Shown here piece after piece: positions 1 to 9,400 of a DNA stretch of 15,212 bases; within the stretch, counting starts at the first letter, position 1, and every line of letters starts with the position of its first letter. The notes below the pieces were generated by a model. That model was not told the DNA's origin and made no database searches. It saw nothing but the letters and a program-made list of their open reading frames with translations. The position numbers were made by a program, and so were the translations under genes. Source of the stretch: Candidatus Omnitrophota bacterium (GTDB lineage: Bacteria; CAIJMQ01); NCBI GenBank assembly GCA_018812925.1, contig JAHJCU010000010.1:1-15212 (forward strand), read 5' to 3'.

Positions 1-123
1 CATACCTTTAATTGACAATACTTTTGTTATTGCTGATGTTAGCGTCGTTTTGCCATGGTCTACGTGGCCTATCGTTCCTATATTTATATGCGGTTTCTTT
101 CTCTCGAATTTCTCTTTTGCCAT
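1..123 (-). CDS. tuf: Elongation factor Tu, N-terminal fragment (runs off the left edge)
   Basis: This is the first 41 codons of EF-Tu, the GTPase that delivers aminoacyl-tRNA to the ribosomal A site. It begins [20 protein letters not shown] and carries the P-loop GHVDHGKT (residues 19-26), which is diagnostic of EF-Tu. The ATG at 123-121 follows the fusA stop codon by only 3 nt. A very strong Shine-Dalgarno (GGGGGGAGG, plus-strand 132-140) lies inside the last codons of fusA, so translation is probably coupled to EF-G. The gene is cut by the window edge, not by a mutation. A separate EF-Tu C-terminal fragment sits at the right edge, so the genome probably has two tuf copies. Confidence 0.97.
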   Translation of the reverse strand, partial: MAKEKFERKKPHINIGTIGHVDHGKTTLTSAITKVLSIKGM

Positions 124-126
124 TTC

Positions 127-2325
127 TTATTCCTCCCCCCTTATTTTCGAATCATTACTCTTATGGAGTAGCTTTTGTTCCTTTTGTTTTGAAACTTTTC
201 CGTATTTGAAAAACTCCATGATATAAGAACCGCGGCCTTTAGTCAAGGAGCGAATGGTTGTTGCATATCCAAACATTTCGGATAAAGCAGTTAAAGCCGT
301 AATTATAATAAGTCCTCCGCGATGCTTTATTTCACTAATTTCCGATTTTTTTACATTTAGATCAGCCAAAATTTCTCCCATATATTCTTCAGGAGCAACT
401 ACTTCTGTTTTCATCAAAGGTTCTAAAAGATATGGAGCTGCTTTCCTCATTGCTTCTTTAAAAGCCATTGAAGCCGCTATATGAAAAGCAACATCTGAAG
501 AATCTACTTCGTGGTAGGAACCGTCAAGCAATATGACTCTTACATCAATTACAGGATAACCGGCAAGCACTCCGTTTTTCATAGCTTCTTGAATACCTTT
601 TTCTATTGATGAAATAAAATTCCCCGGAATGGCTCCCTGTTTTATTTCGTTTATAAATTCAAAAGAGGGTTTTCTCTGCTTTGACTCTTGTCCTGCAATT
701 TGAGATGTTTTATCTGTTTTACTTTTTTTTGATACTCGTTTTTTATCATGCCTAATAGAAGATTCGCTGACAAGAGACATTGGTTCCACTCTCAATATCA
801 CATGACCGTACTGTCCTCTTCCACCGCTTTGACGAATAAATTTCCCTTCAGCTTTTGCGTCAGAATTAATGGTTTCCCTATAAGTTACTTGCGGTTTTCC
901 CACTGTTGCATTTATTTTGAACTCGTCCAAGATTCTGCTAGTAATTATCAAAAGATGGAACTCTCCCATCCCTGAAATTATCGTCTGCGAAGTTTCTTCG
1001 TCCTGAGAGACCTTAAATGTGGGATCTTCTTCTTCTAATTTTCTTAAAACTTGTTGAAGTTTTTCTCCCTCCTGTTTATTATTTGGTTCAATCTGAACAA
1101 AAATTACAGGCTCGGGGAAAGTTACTCCTTCAAGAATAATAGGATGATTTTCGTCGCAAATTGTATCTCCGGTAGCAGTGGACTGTAATCCTACAACAGC
1201 AATAATTTCACCGGCGGAAGCATATTCTCGTTCTTCTCTCTTATTTGCATGCATAATAAATATTCTTTGTATTTTTTCCGCTTTTTGTTTAGAAGAATTG
1301 TAAACTCGTTGACCTACTTTTATGTCTCCGGAATAAATTTTTATATAAGTAAACCGCCCAGTGAACGGGTCAGTTACTATTTTAAAAGCCAGCGCACAAA
1401 AAGGTTCTTTTTTATCCGGCTTTCTTTCTTCTTCTTGTCCGGATTTAGGGTTTTCACCCTTTATCGTTGGAACATCCAATGGAGACGGAAGATATTTTAC
1501 TACAGCATCAAGAAGAGGCTGGATAACTTTATTTTTTAAAGCTGACCCGCAAAAAATAGGAACCATTTTTTCTTTGATAGTCGCATGCCTTACGGCTTTA
1601 TGTATCAATTCCTCTTCTATCTTTTCTCCGTGAATAAATTTATGGAGGATTTCATCGTTTACTTCAGCCAATTTTTCTATTAAAAGTTCCCTGTATTTAA
1701 GCGCTTTTTCCTTGTTCTGTTCTGACAGCTCCGTGATTTTATAATCTACTCCGTTCTGGGCTTCGTATAAAAACTCTCTTAAACCAACTATGTCAATCGC
1801 GCCTACAAATTGCTCTCCAGAGCCAATAGGCAATTGCAAAGGTAAAACACGCGCATTAAGTTTTTTTTCCATTTCTTCAATAGCCGCTTCATAGTCAGCA
1901 CCTTCTCTATCCATTTTATTTATGAAAGCAATTCTAGGAACATTATATTTATTTGCTTGACGCCATACGGTTTCAGATTGTGGCTCCACTCCTTCTACAG
2001 CTCCAAATACGGTAACAGCTCCGTCTAAAACTCTTAAAGACCTTTCTACCTCGGCAGTAAAATCTACATGCCCCGGAGTATCAATTATGTTTACTCGATG
2101 GTCTTTCCAAACGCATGTAGTAGCCGCCGCAGTAATGGTAACACCTCTTTCTCTTTCCTGAGGCATCCAATCCATAGTAGCAGTGCCTTCGTGGACCTCT
2201 CCTAATCGGTGAATTTTTCCCGTATAAAAAAGTATTCTCTCGGTAACAGTAGTTTTACCTGCGTCAATATGCGCAAAAATACCTATATTTCTTACGTTTT
2301 GTAAAGCAATTTCTGTTTTTGCCAT
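127..2325 (-). CDS. fusA: Elongation factor G (732 aa), divergent, with domain IV insertion
   Basis: EF-G is the cytoplasmic GTPase that drives tRNA-mRNA translocation and, with RRF, ribosome recycling. G-domain motifs are intact: AHIDAGKT (18-25), DTPGH (82-86), NKMD (136-139) and a CGSAL G5 motif near 257. Domain IV keeps DGSYHEVDSSD, containing the tip histidine. At 732 residues it is slightly longer than usual (about 690-705), mostly because of a Lys/Ser-rich insertion at residues 516-554. Several normally constant positions differ: the domain III GELHL(D/E)I motif reads GEFHLLI (454-460) and the domain V N-x-RRG motif reads NVKKS (657-661). Its location after rpsL-rpsG and before tuf argues for the main translocase rather than a paralogue. 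The ATG at 2325 has only a weak upstream Shine-Dalgarno. The stop codon lies 3 nt before tuf. Confidence 0.97.
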   Translation of the reverse strand: MAKTEIALQNVRNIGIFAHIDAGKTTVTERILFYTGKIHRLGEVHEGTATMDWMPQERERGVTITAAATTCVWKDHRVNIIDTPGHVDFTAEVERSLRVLDGAVTVFGAVEGVEPQSETVWRQANKYNVPRIAFINKMDREGADYEAAIEEMEKKLNARVLPLQLPIGSGEQFVGAIDIVGLREFLYEAQNGVDYKITELSEQNKEKALKYRELLIEKLAEVNDEILHKFIHGEKIEEELIHKAVRHATIKEKMVPIFCGSALKNKVIQPLLDAVVKYLPSPLDVPTIKGENPKSGQEEERKPDKKEPFCALAFKIVTDPFTGRFTYIKIYSGDIKVGQRVYNSSKQKAEKIQRIFIMHANKREEREYASAGEIIAVVGLQSTATGDTICDENHPIILEGVTFPEPVIFVQIEPNNKQEGEKLQQVLRKLEEEDPTFKVSQDEETSQTIISGMGEFHLLIITSRILDEFKINATVGKPQVTYRETINSDAKAEGKFIRQSGGRGQYGHVILRVEPMSLVSESSIRHDKKRVSKKSKTDKTSQIAGQESKQRKPSFEFINEIKQGAIPGNFISSIEKGIQEAMKNGVLAGYPVIDVRVILLDGSYHEVDSSDVAFHIAASMAFKEAMRKAAPYLLEPLMKTEVVAPEEYMGEILADLNVKKSEISEIKHRGGLIIITALTALSEMFGYATTIRSLTKGRGSYIMEFFKYGKVSKQKEQKLLHKSNDSKIRGEE

Positions 2326-2524
2326 TTTAAATTCGTCGTTTTTATATTAATAATCTATTTACTATTTAATAAGCTACACAAAAAGGCAAAACGATCTCGT
2401 ATGTGCAATCATCGCTTTTTTTACTCTTACGAGACAGTTGCCACAAACCCCACTCCAATTATTTATAAAAGTGAGTTTTTATCCCGCAAAGAAACTTTTT
2501 AAAAACGGGACCAACAAGGGCGGA
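2326..2524 (-). promoter_or_regulatory. 199-nt structured fusA leader with three successive inverted repeats
   Basis: No gene is visible between rpsG and fusA. In RNA (minus-strand) order three stem-loops can be drawn. The first is TCCCG/CGGGA (plus 2506-2510 and 2482-2486). The second is AAACTCACT pairing with AGTGGGGTTT (2470-2478 with 2445-2454; about nine pairs with one wobble and one bulged G). The third is TCTCGTA/TACGAGA (2428-2434 with 2395-2401), followed by T-rich sequence. This could be an attenuator, a ribosomal-protein binding leader or an RNA-processing site. No convincing promoter was found. The structures are seen by eye; their function is inference. Confidence 0.4.
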
Positions 2525-2998
2525 TTACCACCGAAAGTGAGCAAAAGCTCTGTTAGCTTCTGCCATTTTATGCATATCTTCTCTTTTCTTCACACTAGAT
2601 CCTTCTTTTTTATGAGCTTGCATTATTTCCTCTGCTAATTTTGCCTCCATAGCTTTACCCTTCCTGCCTCTTGCATAATCAATAATCCATCTCATTCCTA
2701 AAGCAATGCTTCTATCGGGCCTAACTTCTATCGGGACCTGATAAGTAGCGCCTCCAATTCTTCGCGCCTTAAGTTCTACTTTAGGCTGGACATTCTTTAA
2801 AGCTTTTTTAAAAACTTCCAAAGGAGGTTCTTCTTTTACTTTCTGCTCAATTATGCTAAAAGCTCCATAAACTATATCTTCCGCTTTACTCTTTTTACCA
2901 TCAAACATTATTTTATTGATAAATTTTGCAATTAAAGTATTGCGGTATTTGGTATCTACCTGTGCTATTCTTTTCTTTGCCCCTTTTTTTCTACCCAT
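2525..2998 (-). CDS. rpsG: 30S ribosomal protein S7 (157 aa)
   Basis: S7 is a primary 16S rRNA binding protein that nucleates assembly of the 30S head and lies near the E site. The protein starts MGRKKGAKKR and contains the family hallmarks FINKIMFDGKKSKAE, GGATYQVPIEVRP and the C-terminal EANRAFAHFRW. Its length matches the usual 156 residues. The ATG at 2998 is preceded by GTGAGGACAT, which holds a reasonable Shine-Dalgarno. In E. coli S7 is the autogenous repressor of the str operon and acts in the rpsL-rpsG gap. Here that gap is almost entirely a palindromic repeat (3019-3088), so the control site, if kept, would have to lie in or overlap it. Confidence 0.98.
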   Translation of the reverse strand: MGRKKGAKKRIAQVDTKYRNTLIAKFINKIMFDGKKSKAEDIVYGAFSIIEQKVKEEPPLEVFKKALKNVQPKVELKARRIGGATYQVPIEVRPDRSIALGMRWIIDYARGRKGKAMEAKLAEEIMQAHKKEGSSVKKREDMHKMAEANRAFAHFRW

Positions 2999-3018
2999 AT
3001 GTCCTCACTTTGTTCGGA

Positions 3019-3088
3019 TAGCAGACAACAGATATCAAACGACAGAAATCAGATTTTCCGTCCTCTGTTCTCTGCCTTCTGTTTTCTG
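3019..3088 (-). repeat. 70-bp palindromic array of ten 7-bp units between rpsL and rpsG
   Basis: Read on the minus strand immediately after the rpsL TGA, the spacer divides exactly into ten heptads: CAGAAAA, CAGAAGG, CAGAGAA, CAGAGGA, CGGAAAA, then TCTGATT, TCTGTCG, TTTGATA, TCTGTTG, TCTGCTA. The first five are CAGANNN-like and the last five are TCTGNNN-like, so the two halves are inverted complements. Alternative foldings are possible: GACAGAAA (whose first two bases are the end of the rpsL stop) pairs perfectly with TTTCTGTC (3041-3048), or GCAGAGAACAGA pairs with TCTGTTGTCTGC with one mismatch. It leaves just 20 nt, including the Shine-Dalgarno, before the rpsG start. Confidence 0.8.
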
Positions 3089-3463
3089 TCATTTACTCTC
3101 TCTCTTAGTTCCATATTTTGAACGCGATTGCTTTCTATTTTCTGTGCCACCTGCGTCCAATACTCCTCGCACTATGTGATATCTTACGCCCGGCAAATCT
3201 TTAACTCTGCCGCCCCTAACAATCACGATGGAATGCTCCTGCAAATTATGTCCTTCCCCCGGTATATAAGCGGAAATTTCTTTGCCCGTAATTAAACGAA
3301 CTTTTGCAACCTTCCTCAATGCTGAATTGGGTTTCTTAGGAGTCATAGTAAAAACTCTTGTGCACACTCCCCTTTTTAGCGGAGAAAGTCCCAATGCCGG
3401 AGCTTTACTTTTTCTTTTAAGACGATTCCTACCTTTTTTTACTAGTTGATTAAGTGTCGGCAT
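3089..3463 (-). CDS. rpsL: 30S ribosomal protein S12 (124 aa)
   Basis: S12 sits at the 30S/50S interface beside the decoding centre and affects accuracy. The protein begins [12 protein letters not shown] and has [15 protein letters not shown] and [10 protein letters not shown], then [13 protein letters not shown]. The lysines equivalent to E. coli K42 and K87, whose mutation gives streptomycin resistance, are both present, so the streptomycin-sensitive form is expected. The aspartate that is methylthiolated in E. coli (in KDLPG) is also present. The ATG at 3463 lies inside rpoBC, giving a 14-nt overlap. A good Shine-Dalgarno (GAGGTGAT, plus 3469-3476) lies in the last codons of rpoBC, so S12 translation is probably coupled to the polymerase. 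The TGA stop merges into the heptad palindrome. Confidence 0.98.
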   Translation of the reverse strand: MPTLNQLVKKGRNRLKRKSKAPALGLSPLKRGVCTRVFTMTPKKPNSALRKVAKVRLITGKEISAYIPGEGHNLQEHSIVIVRGGRVKDLPGVRYHIVRGVLDAGGTENRKQSRSKYGTKRESK

Positions 3464-6400
3464 TTTTTATCACCTCAATTTCCCTGTATTTCTGCAAACC
3501 TGTTCCTGCAGGGATTAGTTTACCAATCATTAGGTTTTCTTTCAAGCCCTTAAGCTCATCTTTTCTTCCAAAAATTGCTGATCTGGTCAAGACTCTGGGC
3601 GTCTCCTGAAATGAAGCCGCAGATATAAACGAAGGAGAAGCCAACGAAGCCTTTGTAATCCCCAAAACAAGAGGACGTCCCTTTGCAGGCTTACCGCCTC
3701 CGGAAGAAACAACTCTCTCGTTTTCCTTCTGGAAATCTCCCTTTTCTATCTGTTCTCCCCAAAGGAAAGATGTGTCCCCTGGGTCTTCTATTTGAACTTT
3801 CATAAGCATCTGTCTGATAATAATTTCTATGTGCTTATCGTTTATTTTGACTCCTTGCAATCTATAAACTTCTTGTATTTCATTAAGAAGATATTGTTGC
3901 AACTTTCTTTCCCCTTCAATTCTCAAAATTTCCTGAGTTACAGCAGGACCATCAGTTAATTTCTGTCCGGCAGTAACCCAATCCCCAACATCTACTTCAA
4001 TATGCTTGCCATGTGGAACAGCATATCTTCTTGTTTCATTTGCCCCCTCGATAACAATATCTCTGACACTGCCTTCCATAACGATTTCTTTAACGTTTCC
4101 ATCTATTTCTGTCACAATAGCAGGATTCTTGGGTTTTCTGGCTTCAAATAATTCTGCTATTCTGGGCAGTCCCCCGGTAATATCCGTTGCTTTTACAACT
4201 TCACGAGGTGTTTTTGCAAGAAGAGTCCCAATTTCTATTTTCTCATCTACATTAACCGTTATATGCGCGTTTGTAGGCAAAGGATAATATCTAGCCTGAC
4301 CAGAATAATCATCCCCGCTTCGACTTACCGTCTTTGACGATGTGGGTCTTACTATTATCTGCGGATGTAACGCTCCGCGATGTTCAATAACAACCTTTTC
4401 TACGATATTGGTCTCTCGATTTAATTCTTCTTTCATCGTCAGACCTTTAATAAGGTCTTTGAACTCAACTTTTCCTTTTATTTCGGAAAGTAATGGACGA
4501 GTGTAGGGATCCCAACGAGCTATAACCTCTTTTGCTTTTACTTTCTGACCGTCGCTGACTTCGAGAAAACTTCCTACATTTATTGAATAATTTTCTATTT
4601 TATTGCCTTCTTCATCTTCTAATAAAATACTGCCATTTCTATTTAAAACCATCAATTTCCCATCGCTATTCTTTGTTACATTTAAGTTTTGAAATCTTAT
4701 AACACCATCTGCTTGGGCAGTATAATGCGTTTCTCCCACTATTCTTGAAGCTGTACCGCCTATATGGAAAGTTCTAAGCGTAAGCTGCGTTCCCGGCTCG
4801 CCGATAGATTGAGCCGCCATTATTCCAACTGCTTGCCCCAGAGCAACCTTTGTTCCGGTAGCCAAGTCTTTTCCGTAACACTTTGCACAGATACCTTCTT
4901 TACTTTGACATGTTAAAACCGAACGGATAGAAACTTCTTCTATGCCGGCCTCTTGGATTGCATCCGCAATTTCTTCGGTTATTTCATCGCCAGCCTTTGC
5001 AATAATTTCATCCAACAAAAGCAATTTTATATCGTCTATCGTTGTCCTTCCAATAATTCTTTCTTTGAGAGGAATGAAATTTCTTCCGCCTAATTCCAAT
5101 GGTTTTGCAATTATTCCATTTACCGTGCCACAATCTTCTTCTCTTACTATTACATTCTGAGCAACATCCACCAATCTTCTCGTCAAATAACCCGCTTGAG
5201 CTGTTTTCAAAGCAGTATCAGCCAAACCTTTTCTACCGCCGTGAGTCGATATGAAATATTCCAAAACAGATAGACCTTCCCTAAAGTTTGTAGTAATCGG
5301 GAATTCAATAATTTCTCCCACAGCTCCCGTCAATTGTTTACGCGGACGAGCTATTAACCCTCTCATTCCTCCCAATTGTCTTATCTGTTGAGCACTACCT
5401 CGCGCTTCAGATTCCATTATTAGAAGAACAGGATTAAAGGGATGCTTCTTCAATTCCGAAAACATATTTTGAGCGACTTCATCACCAACACGACTCCAAA
5501 CATCCAACAGCTTGTTGTATCTTTCTCCGTAGGTAATAATTCCTTCGTGATATTGTCTTTCAATTTTCCCTACTTCTTTGCGCGCTTTGTCAATCTTTAA
5601 CCACTTATCAGGCGGGACTAAAACATCGGTTATACCTATAGAAAGTCCACCTATCGTTGCATAATGAAAACCAATTTCTTTTAAGTTATCAAGTAACTCA
5701 CAAGTTGCTTCCTTGCCAAATTGTTTAATATATGAATCGACGAAAGAGGATAATTTACTCTTAGTCATCCCTTCATTCACGAATTCCAAACCATCAGGCA
5801 AGACTTCGTTAAAGATAGCTCTTCCCGTAGTGGTTTTCAATTTATTACTTTTTGTATGCAATCTAAAACGCTCGGGGATTCTTAATAGCATCGGAGTATG
5901 AAGTTTTATTTCTCCTAATTCATACGCGAACTTCGCTTCTTCTGTGCTGGAGAAAAATCTCAAATTCTCTTCCTTGATTGTTTGGCCTGCTTTGTCGGAA
6001 ACAACCGAGCTTGAATCCATCTTTGTCAGATAATATAAACCCCACACCATATCTTGAGACGGAAGTAATATTGGAGATCCGTCTGAAGGACGGAATAAAT
6101 TATTTGTCGACAGAATAAGCATTTCAGCCTCAAGAAGTGTCTCCATAAATAAAGGGACATGAACACTCATCGTGTCTCCGTCAAAGTCAGCGCCAAAAGC
6201 AGCGCACACCATCGGATGCAATTTTATCGCTTTACTCTCGGTAAGTTGGGGTCTAAAAGCTTGAATTCCCAATCTATGCAAAGTAGGCGCGCGATTTAAA
6301 AGCACAAAATGATTCTTCACTACTTCCGACAACGCTTCCCAGACTTCTACGGTGCGTCTTTCCATTAATTTTTTGCCTGCTTTTATGGTATGGAAATAAC

Positions 6401-9400
6401 CCTTTTCTTTTAAATATCTTATTATGAAAGGTTGGAATAATTCCAAAGCCATTTCTTTGGGAATACCGCATTCGTCTAACTTCAGTTTTGGATCCACAAC
6501 AATTACAGACCTACCTGAATAATCAACTCTCTTACCAAGTAGATTTTGACGGAAACGTCCCTGCTTACCTCCAAGTGTATCAGCCAAAGATTTTAGAGGT
6601 CTTCCTTGAGTTCCACCTACAACAACTCTGCCCCTCCTACCATTATCAAAAAGCGCATCAATAGCTTCCTGCAACATTCTCTTTTCATTTCTTAAAATTA
6701 TTTCGGGTGCATCAAGTTCTATTAATCTCTTTAGTCGATTATTTCTATTGATGACTCTGCGATATAAATCGTTTAAATCTGAGCTTGCAAATCCGCCCTT
6801 ATCCAGAGGAACAAGAGGTCTTAAGTTCGGAGGAATAACGGGTATTCGGTCTAAAATCATCCAATCCGGAGAATTACCCGAAGTCATAAACGCTTCTACT
6901 ATTTTTCTTCTCTTGTTTATTTTTCTTCTCGCCACTTGAGATGAAGTGCCCTTCTCTTTTTTCTGCAACCCGTCGCGTAATTTTTCCAAATTCAATTCCT
7001 GCAATAAACGTTTTACAGCCGGGGCCCCCATTCCCACTTCAAAAGTATCTCCGTATTTTTGTCTATATTCTTCAAGTTCCGAATCGGTTAAAATTTGTTG
7101 TCTTGCCAAAGAAGTTTTTCCCGGCTCAAAAACAACCCAAGAATCATAATAAATAAGTTTTTCCAAGTTGGGCAGAGTCATATCCAAAAGCGTTCCCATA
7201 ACAGAAGGAATAACCCTAAACATCCATATATGCGCTACAGGAGCAACAAGTTCTATGTGCCCCATCCTATCGCGCCTTACACTGGATTCTGTAACTTCAA
7301 CGCCACATCTGTCGCAGACAACTCCTTTATGTTTTATTTTCTTATATTTGCCGCAATAACATTCCCAATCTTTAGTTGGACCAAATATTTTTTCGCAGAA
7401 AAGTCCGCCTTTTTCGGCTCTGAAAGTGCGATAATTTACAGTTTCGGGCTTTTTTACTTCTCCTTTTGACCAAGACCTTATTAATTGAGGCGAAGCCAAT
7501 CCCAATCCAATACTTTTTATTTCGGAAGCCTCATTTTTTCTTTCTTTATTTAACCACTGCCAATTACTGCTATCCCATGTTGATTCCTTATCCTTTTCTA
7601 TTTTAAAATCAAGACAAAGACCTTGCAGTTCTTTTACTAAAACATTAAAAGACTCCGGGATTCCCGAAGTTAAAGTATTCTCGCCTTTGACAATTGCTTC
7701 ATAAGTTCTAGTCCTTCCTTCTATGTCATCACTTTTTACTGTTAACATCTCTTGAAGAATATGCGCGGCTCCATAGGCTTCTAAAGCCCAAACTTCCATC
7801 TCTCCAAATCTTTGTCCTCCCATCCGAGCTTTACCACCTAACGGCTGTTGTGTAACCAAGGAATAAGGGCCAATAGATCTGGCGTGAATTTTATCTTCAA
7901 CCAAATGGTCAAGTTTAAGCAAGTATATATAACCGACTGTTATCCTATGGTTGAACGGTTCGCCTGTTCTCCCGTCAAATAAAACAGCTTTACCATCTTC
8001 CGGTAAACTGGCTTCTTTCAAACAGTTCTGTATTTCTTCTTCTGTTGCTCCATTAAATACAGGAGTTATAGCTTCAAAACCCAAAGCTTTTGCCGCCCAT
8101 CCAAGGTGTGTTTCAAGGATTTGCCCCAAATTCATTCTGGAAGGAACACCTAAAGGATTTAGAACAACATCTACTGGCGTTCCATCGGAAAGATACGGCA
8201 TATCTTCTTCAGGAAGAACCTTAGCGATTACTCCCTTATTCCCGTGACGTCCAGAAAGTTTATCTCCTTCTTGAAGTTCTCTTTTGCTGGCTACATATAC
8301 CTTTACTAATTTAATAACTCCAGGAGATAATTCTTCTACCTGAATATAATCTTTTATTTCTTGCGTAGCTTCTTTTTCTATAGCTTTCTTTCTTTCTGAA
8401 AACTCCTCTAAACAATCACCCAGTTTTTCGTTTGTTTTAGCATCTTTTACTTTTATACTCTTTAATGTTTTAAAGTCGAGTTGGTTTAACAAGTTTGCCG
8501 ATAAGATTCCTCCAGCTTTTATTTGCAGCCCTTTGTCACTTTTCGGGGAATCCGTTTTATTAGCAGGTTTAATTTTAATTGCCTTCTGACTTTTTTTATC
8601 CTTAATAATTTCCCTGATTTTACTCAACGCTCCCATCTCTAAACTTTCCAACAAAGCGTCTTTTTTTCTTTTAATGGATTGCACCTCTGAGGAACTGTCC
8701 TTTAATCGCTTCTTATCTTCTTCTTCTCTGGAAAAGATTTTAGTATCTATTACGACGCCTTCAGTGCCAGGCGGGATTTTCATAGAAGTGTTAAGCACAT
8801 CACCAGCTTTTTCTCCAAAGATAGCTCTAAGCAATTTCTCTTCAGAAGTAAGCACAGACTCGCCTTTTGGCGTAACCTTGCCCACAAGAATATCACCAGC
8901 CTTTACATAGGCACCTGTTCTTATTACACCATCGCTGTCTAAATCCTTTAAAGCCTCTTCGGAAACATTGGGTATATCCGGAGTAATTTCTTCTCTACCT
9001 AATTTCGTTTCCCTACATTCAACCTCAAATTCTTCTATGTGAATTGATGTATAGGCATCTTCCTTAATTATTTTCTCCGAAACTAAAATAGCATCTTCAA
9101 AGTTATATCCTTCCCAAGGCATGAAAGCTACCAACACATTTCTGCCCAAAGATAATTTCCCATTTTTTATAGCAGGACCATCAGCTAAAATATCTCCTTT
9201 TTTCACTTTTTGCCCCAATTTAACTATGGGTCTTTGATGAACACATGTGGATTGATTTGACCTTATAAAATTTTTCAAAGGATAGTAATCCGTCTCATCT
9301 AAAAGCAAATCTTCGGATTTAGCACCAGAAACTACTTTTACTATTATGCTATCGCCAGAAACACTATCTATGATACCGTCTCTCTTTGCTAAAACTGTTG

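Noticed and set aside
2438-2638. A plus-strand open frame starting in the rpsG-fusA gap.
   Set aside because: Most of it is antisense to rpsG, and the intergenic part shows no ribosome-binding site or recognisable protein.
3019-3088. A CRISPR-like array, because of the regular repeat units.
   Set aside because: The units are 7 bp and contiguous, with inverted halves and no spacers, and no cas genes are present.
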